NCBI GenBank assembly: GCA_021812985.1
Contig: JAKAMG010000025.1
Coordinates: 1 to 44,057 of the forward strand
Length of the DNA stretch: 44,057 bases
Direction: 5' to 3'
Origin: Bacteroidota bacterium
GTDB lineage: Bacteria > Bacteroidota > Ignavibacteria > Kryptoniales > JAKASW01
Of this stretch, positions 30,759 through 40,824 are shown in pieces (position 1 is the first letter of the stretch; every line of letters begins with the position of its first letter). The notes under the pieces were generated by a model. It did no database searches and was not told where the DNA came from. It was given only the letters and a program-made list of their open reading frames with translations. Both the position numbers and the translations under genes were made by a program.

Positions 30759-33587
30759 TTATGAATTCAAGAGAGTGTTTTCAGCCTTGAGAGGCGCGAT
30801 TTCCCTGTTTGCAGCTCCCGTTTTAAAGGCGTTATCGATGAGTTCGGCGTGATGCACCGCGTGAAGCGCAGTTGAGCCTTCAGCCGGGCTTGCGTTCGGT
30901 GTCCTCCCAACGTAACTCAGGCGGAATTTGCCGCCGAAAAGTTCGGCGAGCCTGGGACGGACGAAGTTCCAAGCTCCCATGTTCTCAGGCTCTTCCTGTA
31001 CCCATACGATTTCCTCGGCCTTCGTATATCTTCCTACCACTCCCGCCAGTTCATCAGCGGGGAAGGGGTACAGCTGCTCAAGCCTTACGATGGCGACTTC
31101 ATCGTTCTTTTCTCGCAGTCTTCTTTCAATGAGGTCGACGAATATCTTTCCGCTGCAGAGGAGAATTCTCTCAGCACTGTTCCTGAGTTGGGATGAATTC
31201 TGTTCGTCAAGAACCGGCTCCCACTTTCCTTCGGAGAGCTCGATGGGGGTCGAAGCGGTCCTCGGGTGCCTTAGCAGTCCCTTCGGGGTCATTACGATGA
31301 GTGGCAGGGGATCAGTCTTGAGCAATAGCGCCTGTCTCCTGAGGAGGTGAAAATACTGAGCAGCAGTGGTGCAGTTCGCGATTCTTATGTTTGTCTCGGC
31401 CGCAAGTTCCAGAAATCTCTCGAGTCTCGCGCTTGAATGGTCCGGCCCCTGTCCCTCGTACGCGTGAGGTAGGAGGAGGACGAGCGACGGGGTCTGTCCC
31501 CACTTGGCTCTTGCTGAAGTGATGAACTCGTCAACCATCAGCTGGGCATTGTTGATGAAATCGCCGTACTGGGCTTCCCAAATTACGAGCCGGCCGGGTT
31601 CCTGAACATTATAGCCGTACTCGAAACCTATCGCGGCGTTTTCGGTCAGCGGGCTATTGTGCGCCTCGAAAGCCGCCTTCGCGGTGTCCAGATCTTCAAG
31701 CGGAGTGAAGGTGCCGCCGTTCATCACGTCATGGTAGGTCAAATGCCTGTGGCTAAATGTACCCCGTTCTGTGTCCTGGCCCGTGAAGCGAATCGGTACG
31801 CCATCCTCGAGGATCGACGCGAAGGCGAGCATCTCTCCAGTTGCCCAATCGACGTTCGGGCTCTCCGGATTATCAAAAGAATGTCTCCTCTTGTCTAACG
31901 CTTTCTGGAGTTTCGGATGAACAGAAAACTGATCAGGGAACGAGACGAGCTTTCTCGTTAGCGCTTTGAGACGATCCATGTTTACCTGCGTCTTCACCCG
32001 TTTCGCCGCTCCTGACGGCGGGACGGGCGCACGCGATTCGATCAGGGCCTTGTCCGCTTCGAGAGAGTTCAGTGCGGACTGAAGGAGATCGAACTGCGCC
32101 TTCACCATGGCTTCCGATTCGTCCGGCTTAACCATGTTTCTATCCGCCAGAGACGCAGCCCATTTCTGTCTCACCGTCGGAAGCTTCTGGATTCTCTCGT
32201 ACATGATCGGCTGTGTGAAGGTCGGCTCATCTGCCTCGTTGTGACCGTGGCGCCTGTAACCGACAAGGTCAATAAGGAAATCCTTATTGAATTTTTCCCT
32301 GTACGCTGTGGCGATCCTGATGGATTCGATGCAGGCGAGCGGGTCGTCGGCATTAACATGTATGATTGGGATCTCGAATCCCTTTGCCAGATCGCTCGCG
32401 TATCTGGTGCTTCTCGATTCCTCCGGGATTGCAGTGTAGCCCAGCTGGTTGTTTGTGATGATATGGACGGTCCCTCCAGTGGAGTAGCCACTCAACCGCG
32501 AAAGGTTGAGCGTCTCAGCTACGATGCCCTGTCCGGGAAATGAGGCGTCACCGTGGATTAGAATAGGGAATGTTACACTGGGATCGAATCTTATCCTACC
32601 TGGTTTGCGCGCGTCAGAGCCGGCAGCTCTTGCCATGCCTTCGATAACCGGGTCTATCGCCTCAAGGTGGCTCGGATTGGGGGCGAGGAAGATGGAAACG
32701 TTTTGCGATGACCTGTTCTTCTGAATCTTTATAGCCCCGCGGTGATATTTCACGTCGCCCGTCCAGTCGAGATCCGCGCGTGAGTGTTTCTGGCGTGCGG
32801 GGTCCTTGAACTCTGCCAGAATTGCCTGGTAGGGGAGGCGGAGTATGTGCGCGAGCACGTTCAGCCGACCGCGATGTGCCATGCCGATAATGACGGCCTT
32901 CATCTTTTCATGTATGACGACTGACACCAGCTCGTTGAGCATCGGGACGAGCATATCCACGCCTTCAACCGAAAACCTGAATTTGCCGGGGAAGGACCTT
33001 TGAAGGAACTGCTCGAAGACTTCGACCTCTGTGAGGTGCTCAAGCAATCTCTTCTCATCCACCGGAGAATTTGGCGGTGCGAAAAGTCTTCCCTCGATCG
33101 CATCTCGGAGCCAGAGCCTTTCATCTGAGACGTGAACGTGCTCAAAGTCGAATCCGATCGTCGAAGTGTAGACGCGCGTCAATGCTTCGATCGCATCGAA
33201 CGCATTTGTAGTCCGCGCCGCGATAGGGCCTCCGATGAGTTCTGATGGGAGGTTTCGCAGTTCCGCGTCGCTGAGTCCGTGGGATGCTGCGGAGAATCCC
33301 TGTTCTCCGTCTGTGATGAGTCCGAGAGGATCTATGTTTGCTGCGAGGTGACCAAACTGTCTTATGTCCTGTGCAAACTTTGCGACCGCGAGCACGGTCT
33401 GCCAGTCCGCGGAGGTAGCACGATCCGTTGTTCCGGCAGTGAGACGTGTGCGTTCTTCGGTGGGATTCCAGTTCCGGAAGGCATCGCGCGCTTGCTGATC
33501 CACCGATGAGGGATCTTTGAGGAATCTATCGTAAAGCTCCATGACGTAACCGGCGTTAGGTCCATGGAACTCTTTCATTATGTCCAT
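30759..33587 (-). CDS. sucA: 2-oxoglutarate dehydrogenase E1
   Basis: A 942-residue thiamine-diphosphate enzyme that decarboxylates 2-oxoglutarate and reductively succinylates E2. The N-terminal helix FHGPNAGYVMELYDRFLKDP matches the E1 start that contacts the complex. AHRGRLNVLAHIL is at 237-249; the thiamine/Mg motif runs from GDASFPGQG (346-354) to NNQLGYT (379-385); RRHGHNEADEP is the conserved active-site His segment. The C-terminal half has the pyrimidine-binding transketolase-like domain. Length matches E. coli SucA (933). ATGs occur at 33587 and 33578 and the true start is uncertain since neither has a strong ribosome site. First gene of sucAB, divergent from sdhCDAB. Confidence 0.96.
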   Translation of the reverse strand: MDIMKEFHGPNAGYVMELYDRFLKDPSSVDQQARDAFRNWNPTEERTRLTAGTTDRATSADWQTVLAVAKFAQDIRQFGHLAANIDPLGLITDGEQGFSAASHGLSDAELRNLPSELIGGPIAARTTNAFDAIEALTRVYTSTIGFDFEHVHVSDERLWLRDAIEGRLFAPPNSPVDEKRLLEHLTEVEVFEQFLQRSFPGKFRFSVEGVDMLVPMLNELVSVVIHEKMKAVIIGMAHRGRLNVLAHILRLPYQAILAEFKDPARQKHSRADLDWTGDVKYHRGAIKIQKNRSSQNVSIFLAPNPSHLEAIDPVIEGMARAAGSDARKPGRIRFDPSVTFPILIHGDASFPGQGIVAETLNLSRLSGYSTGGTVHIITNNQLGYTAIPEESRSTRYASDLAKGFEIPIIHVNADDPLACIESIRIATAYREKFNKDFLIDLVGYRRHGHNEADEPTFTQPIMYERIQKLPTVRQKWAASLADRNMVKPDESEAMVKAQFDLLQSALNSLEADKALIESRAPVPPSGAAKRVKTQVNMDRLKALTRKLVSFPDQFSVHPKLQKALDKRRHSFDNPESPNVDWATGEMLAFASILEDGVPIRFTGQDTERGTFSHRHLTYHDVMNGGTFTPLEDLDTAKAAFEAHNSPLTENAAIGFEYGYNVQEPGRLVIWEAQYGDFINNAQLMVDEFITSARAKWGQTPSLVLLLPHAYEGQGPDHSSARLERFLELAAETNIRIANCTTAAQYFHLLRRQALLLKTDPLPLIVMTPKGLLRHPRTASTPIELSEGKWEPVLDEQNSSQLRNSAERILLCSGKIFVDLIERRLREKNDEVAIVRLEQLYPFPADELAGVVGRYTKAEEIVWVQEEPENMGAWNFVRPRLAELFGGKFRLSYVGRTPNASPAEGSTALHAVHHAELIDNAFKTGAANREIAPLKAENTLLNS

Positions 33588-33602
33588 TTGGCTTCATCTA
33601 TT

Positions 33603-33630
33603 TTTATAATTATTTCGTCCGTCGGTTCAA
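33603..33630 (-). promoter_or_regulatory. Possible promoter of sucAB
   Basis: Minus-strand TTGAAC (33630-33625), 16 bp, TATAAA (33608-33603). The predicted start would leave only about 10-18 bases of leader. Confidence 0.4.
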
Positions 33631-33731
33631 ATCAATAACTGCCTGCTGCATGAAAGAAGATGCAGCAAGGGCCATAGTGGCCATTCGATCACCGCCAAAC
33701 AAAATTATCTTTCGCTTTCGTCCGGGATAAT

Positions 33732-33737
33732 TATAAT
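33732..33737 (+). promoter_or_regulatory. Possible -10 box of the sdhCDAB promoter
   Basis: A perfect TATAAT about 108 bases before sdhC, in the divergent sucA-sdhC gap. No good -35 box is seen at the proper distance, so an activator may be needed or this may be chance. Confidence 0.3.
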
Positions 33738-33844
33738 AAAAGGGAGGGATATTTTCAGCCAACTGGGGCTTTTCATCACGTTCGTTGCAAAAAAAGGGGG
33801 CTTTCGTTAACTTTTTCGAGCTAAAATCTTCGAAGGAGATAACG

Positions 33845-34261
33845 ATGGCATACCAACCAAAACCACCCGATGGATGGCTGAAGACTAATCTTAAGTACAA
33901 CAAGCACAAAGGGAGCTGGGCATGGATTCTTCATCGTATTACCGGCCTCGGCTTGACCGCCTACATCTATGTGCATATCTACGCTCTCACGACATTGACA
34001 CAGGGAGAGCAGGCCTTTGATAACGAGATGAAATTGTTTACGACACCCGTCTTCAAAGTCCTTGAATGGCTTCTTTTTTCGCTCGTTCTCTACCACGCGT
34101 TCAACGGGGTCAGGATTGTCCTGGTCGATTGGGCTGACGGAGCAAAGTATCACAAGAAACTTCTCACAGTGGTATACGGGCTCGGAGTGGTTCTCTTCAT
34201 CGGAATGGGAGTCCTGATGTTCAGAGAACCGATCGCTAACATGTTTGCATCGCTAAGGTGA
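33845..34261 (+). CDS. sdhC: Succinate dehydrogenase cytochrome b subunit
   Basis: A 138-residue membrane anchor with three transmembrane helices (about 31-55, 72-95, 108-130). The family motif HRITGLGLTAYIYVHIYAL contains the quinone-pocket Ser/Arg/His region, and LYHAFNGVRIVLVDW supplies the haem-ligand histidine of helix 2. It anchors the complex in the inner membrane and helps bind haem and quinone. I start at the ATG at 33845 with GAAGGAGA 8 bases before; a longer in-frame extension from 33785 has no homology. First gene of sdhCDAB, 8 bases from sdhD. Confidence 0.92.
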   Translation: MAYQPKPPDGWLKTNLKYNKHKGSWAWILHRITGLGLTAYIYVHIYALTTLTQGEQAFDNEMKLFTTPVFKVLEWLLFSLVLYHAFNGVRIVLVDWADGAKYHKKLLTVVYGLGVVLFIGMGVLMFREPIANMFASLR

Positions 34262-34269
34262 GGTGAGAA

Positions 34270-34620
34270 ATGTATAAACATTCAGGTTCTAGAGGAAGCG
34301 GCGCACCCGGTTGGGTGTTGCAGAGAATCACCGGGATTCTTCTCGTCGTCGTCGTGATAGGTCACTACTTCGTGATGCACTCCGATCCGGCGAGCGGTCA
34401 CACTTATGCCGCGGTTCTTGCGAGAATGCATCATCCTTTCTGGAAGATGTTTGACCTCACTTTCATCACTGTCGGATTATGGCACGGGCTGAACGGCACT
34501 TGGGGGATATTCCGCGATTACAAGATGAAACCAGCGGTAAGCCTCACCATATACGGAATCATAATCCTGTCGGGAATAGCGTTCTGGGTTCTCGGTGTCA
34601 ACACCATTCTTTCGTTCTAA
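34270..34620 (+). CDS. sdhD: Succinate dehydrogenase membrane anchor subunit
   Basis: A 116-residue second anchor with three transmembrane helices (about 17-34, 55-76, 90-112). It shares the SdhC/SdhD layout: VLQRITGILLVVVVIGHYFV in helix 1 and TVGLWHGLNGTWGIFRDYK in helix 2, with the histidine of LWHGLNG as likely haem ligand. Together with SdhC it carries electrons from the iron-sulfur subunit to quinone. Ribosome site AGGTGAG before the ATG; 47 bases to sdhA. Confidence 0.9.
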   Translation: MYKHSGSRGSGAPGWVLQRITGILLVVVVIGHYFVMHSDPASGHTYAAVLARMHHPFWKMFDLTFITVGLWHGLNGTWGIFRDYKMKPAVSLTIYGIIILSGIAFWVLGVNTILSF

Positions 34621-34667
34621 ACCAGTCCTGACATCGGGTCAGGATCGAAATTGAAAAGGAATTTGTG

Positions 34668-36425
34668 ATGATCAATCATCAATATGATGTGATAATAATA
34701 GGTGCCGGTGGGGCCGGCCTCAGAGCTGCGCTTGAAATCCCGGAGGGCTTCAGCTGCGCAGTCCTTTCCAAGGTGTTTCCCACGCGCTCCCATACCGGTG
34801 CCGCCCAGGGGGGAATAGGCGCCGCCCTTGGTAACGAAGAGGAGGACAGCTGGGAATGGCATATGTTCGATACGGTAAAAGGGAGTGACTACCTCGGCGA
34901 CCAAGATGCCATCGAGATAATGGCGAAGGATGCGATCAGAGCCATCATCGAACTTGAGCATATGGGAATGCCCTTCTCCCGTACCCCCGAAGGAAAGATC
35001 GCGCAGAGAAGGTTCGGTGGCCACACCCGTCCGGAAGTCCCTGAGGATCCTGACTCGAAAAGAGTGGCCGTGAAGCGGTCATGCTATTCGGCCGACCGCA
35101 CGGGGCATGTAATGCTTCACACTCTCTACGAGAACTGCTTAAAGCAACAGGTGCATTTTTATTCCGAGTACTTCGTCACGGATCTCGTAATGTCCGGCAA
35201 GTCCTGCGCCGGGGTCGTCGCGATGGACATGGCCACGAGCGAGGTTCACGTGTTCCATGCGAAGGCAGTCATGCTTGCGACAGGCGGTTATGGAAGAGTC
35301 TTCCGCATCACCTCCAACGCGCATGTAGGCACGGGCGACGGATTCTCATTTGTTTACAACAACGGGCTCCCTCTGCAGGACATGGAGTTCGTCCAATTTC
35401 ACCCGACCGGGCTTTGGAAGCTCGGCATTCTGATATCTGAGGCCGCGAGAGGAGAAGGTGGAATACTTCTCAACAATAAAGGTGAACGCTTCATGGAGCG
35501 GTACGCTCCAAGTGTCAAGGACCTCGCTCCCAGAGACATGGTCTCCCGCGCGATAATAACGGAGATAAGAGAGGGAAGGGGATTCAAGGGAAGCGACGGT
35601 ACATCCTATGTCCATCTCGATGTCTCCCATCTTCCGAAAGAAGTCATCGATGAGAAGATACCCGAGATCACCGGTTTTGCGAGGACGTATCTCGGAGTGG
35701 AACCGACGAAGGAGCCCATTCCCATCCAGCCGACAGCTCACTATGCCATGGGTGGAATACCGACGACTGCAGACGCCGAAGTGATCAGGGACAAAAAAGG
35801 GACGAGAGTCCCCGGTCTCTACGCGGCAGGCGAAGCCGCTTGCGTCTCGGTCCACGGTGCCAACCGGCTCGGTACGAACTCACTCCTCGATATCATCGTA
35901 TTCGGGAGGAGGGGAGGCAAGGCAATCGCGGAGTTCATCAAGGAGGCGGAATTTGCGCCGCTTCCCGCGGATGCCGCTGACAGGACGCTGGCAAAGATAG
36001 ACCGCCTCATGAACTCCAAAGGCAAGGAGAAGGCCGGCGCTCTCCGTACGGAGTTGCAGGAAAAGATGATGGAAAAGGTCGGCGTTTTCAGAAATGCGAA
36101 GGACCTCGCCGATATGACCGTAGAAATAAAGACGTTGCGTGATCGATACCAGGAAGTCTCGATCGACGACAAAGGAAAGATTTTCAACACGGACCTCGTC
36201 GAAGCGATTGAGCTTGGCAACCTTATCGATACCGCGGAACCCATTATACACGGTGCGCTGGTCAGGGAGGAATCGAGGGGGGCTCACTCCCGCGAAGACT
36301 TCCCGAAACGGGACGACAAGAAGTGGCTAAAGCACACTCTTATCTTCAAGACTGACGACAAGCCGAAAATTGATTACAGGCCTGTGTCTATCACCCGTTT
36401 CCAGCCGAAAGAAAGAAAGTACTGA
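34668..36425 (+). CDS. sdhA: Succinate dehydrogenase flavoprotein subunit
   Basis: A 585-residue catalytic subunit that oxidises succinate to fumarate. The nucleotide-binding GAGGAGLRAA is at 12-21. The histidine that covalently binds FAD is H42 in RSHTGAAQGG. HPTGLW and RGEGGILLNNKGERFMERY form the substrate pocket, and HGANRLGTNSLLDIIVFGRRGG is the C-terminal FAD motif. Length matches E. coli SdhA (588). A GTG at 34665 just precedes the ATG; AAGGA lies 7 bases before the ATG, so the ATG is preferred. It is 14 bases from sdhB. Confidence 0.97.
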   Translation: MINHQYDVIIIGAGGAGLRAALEIPEGFSCAVLSKVFPTRSHTGAAQGGIGAALGNEEEDSWEWHMFDTVKGSDYLGDQDAIEIMAKDAIRAIIELEHMGMPFSRTPEGKIAQRRFGGHTRPEVPEDPDSKRVAVKRSCYSADRTGHVMLHTLYENCLKQQVHFYSEYFVTDLVMSGKSCAGVVAMDMATSEVHVFHAKAVMLATGGYGRVFRITSNAHVGTGDGFSFVYNNGLPLQDMEFVQFHPTGLWKLGILISEAARGEGGILLNNKGERFMERYAPSVKDLAPRDMVSRAIITEIREGRGFKGSDGTSYVHLDVSHLPKEVIDEKIPEITGFARTYLGVEPTKEPIPIQPTAHYAMGGIPTTADAEVIRDKKGTRVPGLYAAGEAACVSVHGANRLGTNSLLDIIVFGRRGGKAIAEFIKEAEFAPLPADAADRTLAKIDRLMNSKGKEKAGALRTELQEKMMEKVGVFRNAKDLADMTVEIKTLRDRYQEVSIDDKGKIFNTDLVEAIELGNLIDTAEPIIHGALVREESRGAHSREDFPKRDDKKWLKHTLIFKTDDKPKIDYRPVSITRFQPKERKY

Positions 36426-36439
36426 AAGGACCGCGGAAA

Positions 36440-37147
36440 ATGAAAGTCACCTTACGTATACAGAGGTATAATCCGGAAAGAGACTCGGAACCCTACTATC
36501 AGGAGTTCATCGTCGAGGCTGGGGATGACAAGGAGAGGATACTCGATCTCCTCCACCAGGTGAAATGGAAGTACGACGGCACGCTTACATTCCGTCGATC
36601 GTGCGCGCATGGTGTCTGCGGCTCCGATGGACTGAGGATCAACGGTAGGAACAGGCTGGCCTGCTCCACGCTGTTGAGAGACGTCAACTACAAGAAGCCG
36701 ATCGTCATCGAACCCCTTCCTTCGATTCCTATAATCAAGGATCTCGTCGTCGATATGTCGGATTTCTACAAGAAGTACGAGGCAGTTAAGCCGTACCTCG
36801 TTAATAAGTCACCTGCTCCCGAGCACGAGCGTATTCAGAGCAACGAGGACGCGGAGATGCTCTTCGAGTCGGCGAAGTGTATTCTGTGCGGCTGCTGCAC
36901 GACTTCCTGCCCATCGTCATGGTCGGATGAAAACTACATCGGGCCGGCCGCGCTCCTCAAAGCGTACCGGTTCGTGTTCGATACGCGCGATGAAGCGGCG
37001 GACGAACGCCTCGACATCGTCGATACTCCGGACGGTATCTGGAGATGTCACACAATCTTCAACTGCGTCGAAGCGTGCCCGAAGGATATTAACCTGACAT
37101 GGCACATCTCTCAGTTGAAGAAGCGCGTAGCTGAGAGAGAAATGTAA
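36440..37147 (+). CDS. sdhB: Succinate dehydrogenase iron-sulfur subunit
   Basis: A 235-residue electron-transfer subunit with three clusters: the [2Fe-2S] ligands C55, C60 and C75 in RRSCAHGVCGSDGL and RNRLAC (with the aspartate of CGSD as in E. coli); then CILCGCCTTSCPS and CVEACPKDIN for the [4Fe-4S] and [3Fe-4S] clusters. It passes electrons from the FAD of SdhA to the SdhCD membrane part. Length matches E. coli SdhB (238). Last gene of the operon; a strong terminator follows 29 bases on. Confidence 0.97.
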   Translation: MKVTLRIQRYNPERDSEPYYQEFIVEAGDDKERILDLLHQVKWKYDGTLTFRRSCAHGVCGSDGLRINGRNRLACSTLLRDVNYKKPIVIEPLPSIPIIKDLVVDMSDFYKKYEAVKPYLVNKSPAPEHERIQSNEDAEMLFESAKCILCGCCTTSCPSSWSDENYIGPAALLKAYRFVFDTRDEAADERLDIVDTPDGIWRCHTIFNCVEACPKDINLTWHISQLKKRVAEREM

Positions 37148-37175
37148 GTACGTCTCAATACGGCTGAATTACATC

Positions 37176-37202
37176 GGCGGGCGCTTTGCCCGCCTTTTTT
37201 TT
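37176..37202 (+). terminator. Intrinsic terminator of sdhCDAB
   Basis: Perfect 7-bp stem GGCGGGC/GCCCGCC with loop GCTTT, followed by eight T residues. The clearest rho-independent terminator in the window. Confidence 0.92.
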
Positions 37203-37317
37203 GCCCGGACGACTTCTCGCGCTACCCCCATGGTTCAAAATCGCCGCCATGTCAGGGCGCGTGCCCAAACATGCGTTTCGGTCTTTCGTAATCCTCAGTA
37301 AGACTTTATATTAAGCC

Positions 37318-40300
37318 ATGCTGAAAAAATCATTGTTGATGCTTGCCATGGCACTTCTCATGGTCGCCGCATCTTACGCGCAGGAAAACCAAGTCGACGC
37401 CGACCTGAAGTTCGGCAAGGAATTGTACCAGAATAAGATGTACGACCTTGCGGAGGAGCAGTTCAGCAAGTTCTTACGTCAGTATCCCACTTCGCCGTCA
37501 GCGGGTCAGGCGAGGTATTATCTGGCGAAGTCGCAGTTTGAACAAAAAAAGTTTTCCGACGCCGCGAGGAATTTCCAGGCCTTTGCTGTGCAATTCCCAA
37601 GCGATCCACTTGCCCCGAAAGCTTGGACGAGCGCGGGGGAGTCTTACGCCGATGTCAAGGACTATGCCGACGCCGGTCTGTCCTACGAGAGATTGCGAGT
37701 CTTCTATCCAAAGGACGTTAACGCTCCAACCGCGCTTCTCAAGGCGGCTGAATATTTCAAGCTTGCCGGTGACACAGCGCGCGCGGAGGTGTCACTCCTC
37801 ACAATCGTCCAGGATTATTCAACCTCACCTACTTACTATGACGCGACTCTTCAACTTGGCGATCTGTACTTCGGGTCCGGCCAGCTGGCATCAGCAGAGA
37901 ATCAGTACAAGGGGCTCTTGACATCGGATAACGATTCGGTCCGCGTGATGGGCCTCTATGCCCTTGGAAGGCTCAACCGGCTCCGCGGAATGCCGGTGCA
38001 GGCGGCGAAATACCTGAACGACGCCGCTGCGCTCCGCATAAATCCGCGGAGTTCGGACGCAGTCCTTGAGAATATCGAAATTGATTTGGACGCCGGAAAC
38101 TTTGCCGCGGCACGCGAGGACTTGGGCAATGTGGATACGACTGTGCTGACACCGGGCCAGATGAAGCGAGTCACTTTTGAGAAAGCTTACGCGGGGATAG
38201 CCGTATCGGGTTGGACAAGCGCTAGCAGAAACCTGAGTGCCATCGCAGCACTTCCGGCCTCGTACAGGTTGCGACTGGCCGCTCTTCTGAAAACGCGTGG
38301 GAGCTATAAGACTGCCATTTCCATAATCGGCGAACTGCCGAAGGATGAGCAAAACGAGACTAACCTAGCGCTTTATTCTGAAATTGCCTACAGAGCCGGA
38401 CGTGTGAGACTCGCTGATTCGCTCCTGACTGTTGCAGCGTCACTCGCCAAGACTCCGGACGTTCGTCTCGTTATCCAGCTCCTCAATCTGGAGAACGGTC
38501 GCTTAAGGGATGAAGAGCGGGCGAGGGAAACGTTCTACAGATATGAGGGGATACTCAAAGAGAGGCCGGACGCCTACGCTTTCTTCAAGGCGCGCTCGGA
38601 GGAAGGCACCGGCGACTACGCAGCGGCGGTTTCAGATTATTCTGATATCATGGAGCGCTATCCGGAGTCTGACTATGCGGTTGCCGCGGACAGCCTCGCC
38701 AGGTATGATCGCGATTTCAGGGAAATCGATTACAGAGACGCTGTCGTCAGCATGGCGGATATTCTCCTTGAGCAAGGGAGTGCTGACAGGACTCGGGCAC
38801 TGTTTCATCTCGGCAAATTATACGAGAATGACCTGAAGGATTACACGAAGGCTGCCAAGGTGTACAAAGAGCTCTCTGCAATCGCCACCGGCGACACCCA
38901 GAGGGTCGCCAAATTTCTGTACGCCGCCGCGCTTTCCAGGAGTCCCGGTTCATCGGCAGGCGAGAATTCCGATTCGTACTCCATATACTCTCAACTCTCC
39001 GCCGTCCCGGCCGCCGACTCAATCGCGGAGAAGTCTCTCTATAGGGTCGCGAAGATCCAGGCGCAGTCCGGCGATTCTTTGAAAGCGGAGAACTCCGCGC
39101 TGGAATTCACGAAGCGTTTTCCGAATGCGGCTGAAATGCCGGAGATCTACACCATACTAGCGGGCGCTCTTTACTCCAGCGGCGCGTACCACGATGCCGT
39201 TGGCCAGGCCCGGCTTGCCGGAAATGTCCCGGAGGCGAAGCTCATAGAGGCCAGGTCTCTGATTGCCATAGACTCGGTGCAGCAGGCAAAGTCAGCTCTT
39301 GAGTCTCTGATGCGATCGGGCACCTCTAAGAAGTACCGCCTCAAAGGGGAGCTGATGTACGCGGACCTCGTCCAAAAAATCGGCTTGGACGCCGCGCCCG
39401 AATATGCCAAAGTCCTTGATCATGTTGTTCCATCCGAATTCAAAGACAGCGTGACCGTCCTCCTGGCTGATTATCTATACGCGTCACAGCGTTATGACAG
39501 CGCGTACGCGATTTACTCACAGATCGGGGAAGATAAGTTGTGGTACACTACGCCCCCTTCCGTTCTTTACAGGATGGCGACCTGCAAGTTGAACACGGGA
39601 GACCTGAACACGGCAAAAGGCATTCTCAGGGAAATCCTGACGAACCCTGGTGATTCCACGCAGGCCCACGACGCCTACTACCAGCTCGGAAACATATACG
39701 CGACGCTGGGCGACATGAGAATGAGCGCTTCATTCTTCGAACGGGCGGGTGAAGGGAGGCCCGACGCGCTCGTGAAAGCCGCGGACACGTATTTCTCGAT
39801 GGGAGACTACGACGACGCTGGCAGGGTGTATTCCAAAATTGTCCGTTCTTCATATCCGGATTCGGTCAGGATCCGCGCTGCGGCAAGGCTTGTCAGAATC
39901 GAGTACAAGAGTGACAAGCTGAAGATCGCGGACGCGGACGCCGCTAAATTCAAGAAGACATACGGCGGAGATGGCGACGATTACTATGGTTGGTTTCTCG
40001 TCGATAAGGCAGAGTACTTCATCCGGGCGAAGAAGTACGACGAGGCATCAAGACTCCTTAAGGAAGTGAGAAGCGACCACGACAAGTCGCCTGCTTATCC
40101 GCAGGGGTTGCTTGACCAGGCTCAGATATTCGTCGAAAGAGGTGATTTGAAGGACGCAGAGAAGACGCTCAAGGATCTCCTGAAATCTGACCCGTCCGAT
40201 CCAGTGCTCGCGCAGGGTCACCTCGAACTTGGAAATATTTACTACGCTCAGGAAAAGTATCAGGATGCTTCTGACAACTTTCGGGCGGTGTATCTGGACT

Positions 40301-40824
40301 CCCTGGCGCAGGGGCAGGTCGTGCGTGACGCGATGAGCCGTCTCATAAGTTCTTATGAATCGCTTGGAATGTACGACGGAGCTCTGGACGTCACACGCAA
40401 GTTCATCGCAAGATTTCCGGATGACAAGACGATCATGGATAAGAGAATCAAGGTCGGGATCCTTTATGAGGAGCTTCGGTATTTTGACCAGGCGCTGCTG
40501 ACGTTCCAGGGGCTCGTGAAGGAGGCCAATCGTGATTATCAGGCCGAACTTCATTATTATGTTGGTGCGATCTACGACGACAAGGGAGATTATGCCAACG
40601 CCATACTTGAATTCTTGAAAGTCCCGTACCTTGTCACCCCGAGTGCGGCCGTGGACTGGGCCGCCCAGGCCTATTACATGGCGGGGAAGTGTTACGAAAA
40701 GCTTAACAAACCGGATGAGGCGATAGCGATGTATCAGAAAATAGTCGACAAGCCTAATACGGATCCGACTTTCATCGCGGGCGCTGAGAGAGAAATCAAC
40801 AGAGTAAAGGCTTTGCTTAAATAA
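37318..40824 (+). CDS. Large exported tetratricopeptide-repeat protein
   Basis: A 1168-residue exported protein with signal peptide 1-21 (ending AASYAQ). Almost the whole chain is TPR-like helix pairs of about 34-37 residues, for example YQNKMYDLAEEQFSKFLRQYPTS, KFSDAARNFQAFAVQFPSDP, RGDLKDAEKTLKDLLKSDPSDP and KPDEAIAMYQKIVDKPNTDP. The first repeats resemble YbgF/BamD modules that work at the outer membrane. No enzymatic domain is apparent. It would sit in the periplasm as a scaffold, partner unknown. There is no ribosome site in front of the ATG; a TATATT (37307-37312) lies only 5 bases upstream of it. Its stop overlaps the next gene's start (TAATG), so the two are coupled. Confidence 0.85.
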   Translation: MLKKSLLMLAMALLMVAASYAQENQVDADLKFGKELYQNKMYDLAEEQFSKFLRQYPTSPSAGQARYYLAKSQFEQKKFSDAARNFQAFAVQFPSDPLAPKAWTSAGESYADVKDYADAGLSYERLRVFYPKDVNAPTALLKAAEYFKLAGDTARAEVSLLTIVQDYSTSPTYYDATLQLGDLYFGSGQLASAENQYKGLLTSDNDSVRVMGLYALGRLNRLRGMPVQAAKYLNDAAALRINPRSSDAVLENIEIDLDAGNFAAAREDLGNVDTTVLTPGQMKRVTFEKAYAGIAVSGWTSASRNLSAIAALPASYRLRLAALLKTRGSYKTAISIIGELPKDEQNETNLALYSEIAYRAGRVRLADSLLTVAASLAKTPDVRLVIQLLNLENGRLRDEERARETFYRYEGILKERPDAYAFFKARSEEGTGDYAAAVSDYSDIMERYPESDYAVAADSLARYDRDFREIDYRDAVVSMADILLEQGSADRTRALFHLGKLYENDLKDYTKAAKVYKELSAIATGDTQRVAKFLYAAALSRSPGSSAGENSDSYSIYSQLSAVPAADSIAEKSLYRVAKIQAQSGDSLKAENSALEFTKRFPNAAEMPEIYTILAGALYSSGAYHDAVGQARLAGNVPEAKLIEARSLIAIDSVQQAKSALESLMRSGTSKKYRLKGELMYADLVQKIGLDAAPEYAKVLDHVVPSEFKDSVTVLLADYLYASQRYDSAYAIYSQIGEDKLWYTTPPSVLYRMATCKLNTGDLNTAKGILREILTNPGDSTQAHDAYYQLGNIYATLGDMRMSASFFERAGEGRPDALVKAADTYFSMGDYDDAGRVYSKIVRSSYPDSVRIRAAARLVRIEYKSDKLKIADADAAKFKKTYGGDGDDYYGWFLVDKAEYFIRAKKYDEASRLLKEVRSDHDKSPAYPQGLLDQAQIFVERGDLKDAEKTLKDLLKSDPSDPVLAQGHLELGNIYYAQEKYQDASDNFRAVYLDSLAQGQVVRDAMSRLISSYESLGMYDGALDVTRKFIARFPDDKTIMDKRIKVGILYEELRYFDQALLTFQGLVKEANRDYQAELHYYVGAIYDDKGDYANAILEFLKVPYLVTPSAAVDWAAQAYYMAGKCYEKLNKPDEAIAMYQKIVDKPNTDPTFIAGAEREINRVKALLK

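Noticed and set aside
36430-37147. SdhB or fumarate reductase FrdB ambiguity
   Set aside because: The sdhCDAB order, two three-helix anchors with haem-type histidines and proximity of sucAB favour succinate dehydrogenase.
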